DNA of 64,000 bases. Origin: Enteractinococcus coprophilus. Lineage in GTDB: Bacteria; Actinomycetota; Actinomycetes; Actinomycetales; Micrococcaceae. The notes beneath the pieces were generated by a model, which made no database searches, was not told the origin of the DNA, and was given only the letters and a program-made list of their open reading frames with translations. Both the position numbers and the translations under genes were made by a program. The stretch is taken from positions 310,001 through 374,000 of the forward strand of contig NZ_VFOU01000001.1 in NCBI RefSeq assembly GCF_006716305.1, given 5' to 3'. This document shows, in pieces, positions 62,521-64,000 of this stretch (the first letter of the stretch is position 1; every line of letters starts with the position of its first letter).

Positions 62521-62721
62521 CTAATCTGACCGGTGAAACATCCACAGCCCAATGATGGCGCCAATGATTTTGACGGAACCCAAACCAAGCAGCATCCACT
62601 GCTCAGTAGTGATCTGGCCGTCTTCGACGAAAATAGTGACGGCGGCAAACCCGGCAAGCAGCAGCCCAAGAATGAGTGTGAACACCCACAGGACTTTGAT
62701 GCCGGGCGCCTCCTTGTGCAT
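62521..62721 (-). CDS. Small two-helix membrane protein
   Basis: The 66-aa protein has IKVLWVFTLILGLLLAGFAA and LLGLGSVKIIGAIIGLWMF as two transmembrane helices separated by an acidic loop. Its ATG overlaps the rlmN stop by 1 nt (TGATG), so translation is coupled. Function unknown; similar small proteins are common behind rlmN in Actinobacteria. Confidence 0.75.
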   Translation of the reverse strand: MHKEAPGIKVLWVFTLILGLLLAGFAAVTIFVEDGQITTEQWMLLGLGSVKIIGAIIGLWMFHRSD

Positions 62722-63908
62722 CAGGCGTCTTCGGCGGCCAGCTGTCCGCAGGCCCCGTCGATTTCTTTGCCTCGAGTATCGCGCAGGGTGGTTGGGACAC
62801 CGGCGTCGTTAAGTCGGTCGATGAACTCTTGAGTGATGTCGGGTTCGGAGGCCGTCCAGATGGAACCCGGGGTCGGGTTGAGCGGGATCGGGTTGACGTG
62901 GGCCCAGCCGCGACCGCGGGCGTTGATCTTTTTGGCCAGCAGATCGGCGCGCCAGGCGTGGTCGTTCATGTCTTTGATGAGTGCGTATTCAATTGAGACG
63001 CGACGTCCGGTTTGCACGTAATAATTGAACGCGGCGTCGAGGGCTTCGTCGGCGTCCCAGCGCGAGTTCACCGGGATCATCTGATCGCGCAGCTCATTAT
63101 CGGGAGCGTGCAAGCTCAATGCGAAGGTGACCGGGATGCCCTCTCCGGCCAGCCTGTTAATGGCCGGCACCAGGCCGACGGTAGAGACGGTGATGTTGCG
63201 AGCGGACATACCCAGTCCGGCCGGGGCGTCGTCAACCATACGGTGCACGGCGTTCATCACGCGGCGGTAGTTGGCCAGTGGTTCACCCATACCCATGAAC
63301 ACGACGTTGGTAACGCGTTCGATGTTGCGACCGCCTTCTGGCACACCAAGTTGCCCCGCGGCGATGACGCGGTTGGCGGCAATGATTTGCTCGACGATTT
63401 CGGCGGTCGATAGGTTGCGGGTTAGCCCTGCTTGTCCGGTGGCACAGAATGGACAGTTCATACCGCAGCCCGCTTGCGAGGAGACGCAGAGGGTCACGCG
63501 GTTTTGGTAGCGCATCAAGACGGATTCCACGAGGACGCCGTCGAAGAGTTTCCACAGGAATTTGATGGTCTGGCGGTCTTCGGTTTCGATCCTGCGGACT
63601 TCGGTCAGCAGGTTCGGGAAGAAGATCTCGGCGAGTTCGTCACGCTTGGCAGCCGGCAGGTCGGTCATATCGGCAGGGTCGGTGGTGTAATGCGTGAAGT
63701 AATGGGTCGAGAGCTGGCGGGCGCGGAATGCAGGAAGCCCAAGTTCTTTGACCTTTTCCTCACGGTCTACCATCGACATATCGGCGAGGTGCTGAGCAGG
63801 CTGGGTAACGCGCGGCTGCTTGAACTCTAGCTTCGGGCGACCCTCGGCATCCGTGCGCTGGGTCCATCCCTCAGTACGTGGTTGCACCTGTGGACGAGGT
63901 TTCTCCAT
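62721..63908 (-). CDS. rlmN: 23S rRNA (adenine-2503-C2) methyltransferase RlmN
   Basis: The radical-SAM enzyme has the 4Fe-4S motif GCGMNCPFCATGQAG (Cys148, Cys152, Cys155), VFMGMGEPLANY, and a late Cys in EIDGACGQLAA near the C-terminus that can form the thioenol intermediate. It methylates A2503 of 23S rRNA and A37 of some tRNAs. The ATG at 63908 has no ribosome site and the frame stays open upstream (KQFLDPEVEQLADERARLAQ) to the window edge, so the true start is probably just beyond 64000. The 395-aa version given here is a minimum. Confidence 0.93.
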   Translation of the reverse strand: MEKPRPQVQPRTEGWTQRTDAEGRPKLEFKQPRVTQPAQHLADMSMVDREEKVKELGLPAFRARQLSTHYFTHYTTDPADMTDLPAAKRDELAEIFFPNLLTEVRRIETEDRQTIKFLWKLFDGVLVESVLMRYQNRVTLCVSSQAGCGMNCPFCATGQAGLTRNLSTAEIVEQIIAANRVIAAGQLGVPEGGRNIERVTNVVFMGMGEPLANYRRVMNAVHRMVDDAPAGLGMSARNITVSTVGLVPAINRLAGEGIPVTFALSLHAPDNELRDQMIPVNSRWDADEALDAAFNYYVQTGRRVSIEYALIKDMNDHAWRADLLAKKINARGRGWAHVNPIPLNPTPGSIWTASEPDITQEFIDRLNDAGVPTTLRDTRGKEIDGACGQLAAEDA

Positions 63909-64000
63909 GGCCGGACGAACGCCGTGTTGCGCCAGGCGAGCCCGCTCATCAGCAAGCTGCTCAACCTCGGGATCTAAGAATTGTTTGCGCGGCGGATTCA

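Overview
The window looks like a chromosomal segment of a mid-GC actinobacterium, most likely Micrococcales/Micrococcaceae. The evidence is the gene families present (DUF3817, GAP/Sap, ChaB with a Rho_N-like tail, E. coli-type ArgG, an ESX-like WXG protein with a secreted-type hydrolase) and the many start codons lying 6-7 nt after a TANNNT -10 box, which is typical leaderless transcription. The genus is not fixed by the sequence. I found no tRNA, rRNA, CRISPR array or intact transposon.

Region 1 (1-14083, all minus strand) is an exopolysaccharide/capsule operon. It encodes a PglF-like 4,6-dehydratase, a DegT aminotransferase, an ATP-grasp ligase, a Wzz/BY-kinase, a low-molecular-weight tyrosine phosphatase, the CapE-CapF-CapG set for UDP-N-acetyl-L-fucosamine, a PglC-like initiating phosphoglycosyl transferase, three glycosyltransferases and a membrane protein cut by the left edge. 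Most junctions are 4-nt ATGA overlaps. Region 2 (14084-17839) is a scar-like area with a tandem 29-bp duplication and an inactivated DHA2-type MFS pump, followed by a nitroreductase-like protein and a DUF3817 membrane protein.

Region 3 (17840-31335) is the most interesting part. It holds a benzaldehyde-dehydrogenase-like enzyme, an NCS1 permease, an isochorismatase-like amidase, a BCCT transporter, and a seven-gene operon: GntR regulator, two DUF1185 paralogues, alpha/beta hydrolase, aldehyde dehydrogenase, tautomerase and LLM flavin monooxygenase. Divergent from the operon is a SnoaL-flavin reductase fusion. The enzyme set resembles the Rut pyrimidine pathway and the Arthrobacter pyridine (pyr) pathway but matches neither, so I infer catabolism of an N-heterocycle or a related amide. 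Three promoters in it share one layout: TTGAC(A/C/G), 18 nt, TA(G/C)AGT, 7 nt, then an ATG inside the operator palindrome TTGCATGCAA. The operator thus encodes the shared Met-Gln-Glu N-terminus of three unrelated proteins, one of them the regulator itself.

Region 4 (31383-46308) contains argG, an unknown protein, an atypical CDF transporter with a one-lobe solute-binding lipoprotein, a CBS protein, a branched-chain 2-oxoacid dehydrogenase operon (E1alpha, E1beta, E2, hydrolase), a DadA-like oxidase, an aromatic/histidinol-phosphate aminotransferase, an IclR regulator facing a MobA-like aromatic hydroxylase across two 20-bp-phased operators, and a DUF421 protein. Region 5 (46309-64000) contains a holin-like membrane protein, a WXG-like/serine-hydrolase pair, purB, a ThDP enzyme divergent from an Lrp regulator, an orphan AAA ATPase, GAP and CPBP membrane proteins, an MHS transporter/MBL hydrolase pair divergent from LysR, an SDR, a ChaB protein, a glutaryl-CoA-dehydrogenase-like enzyme, a small membrane protein and rlmN at the right edge. 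Strong hairpin terminators separate most convergent pairs.
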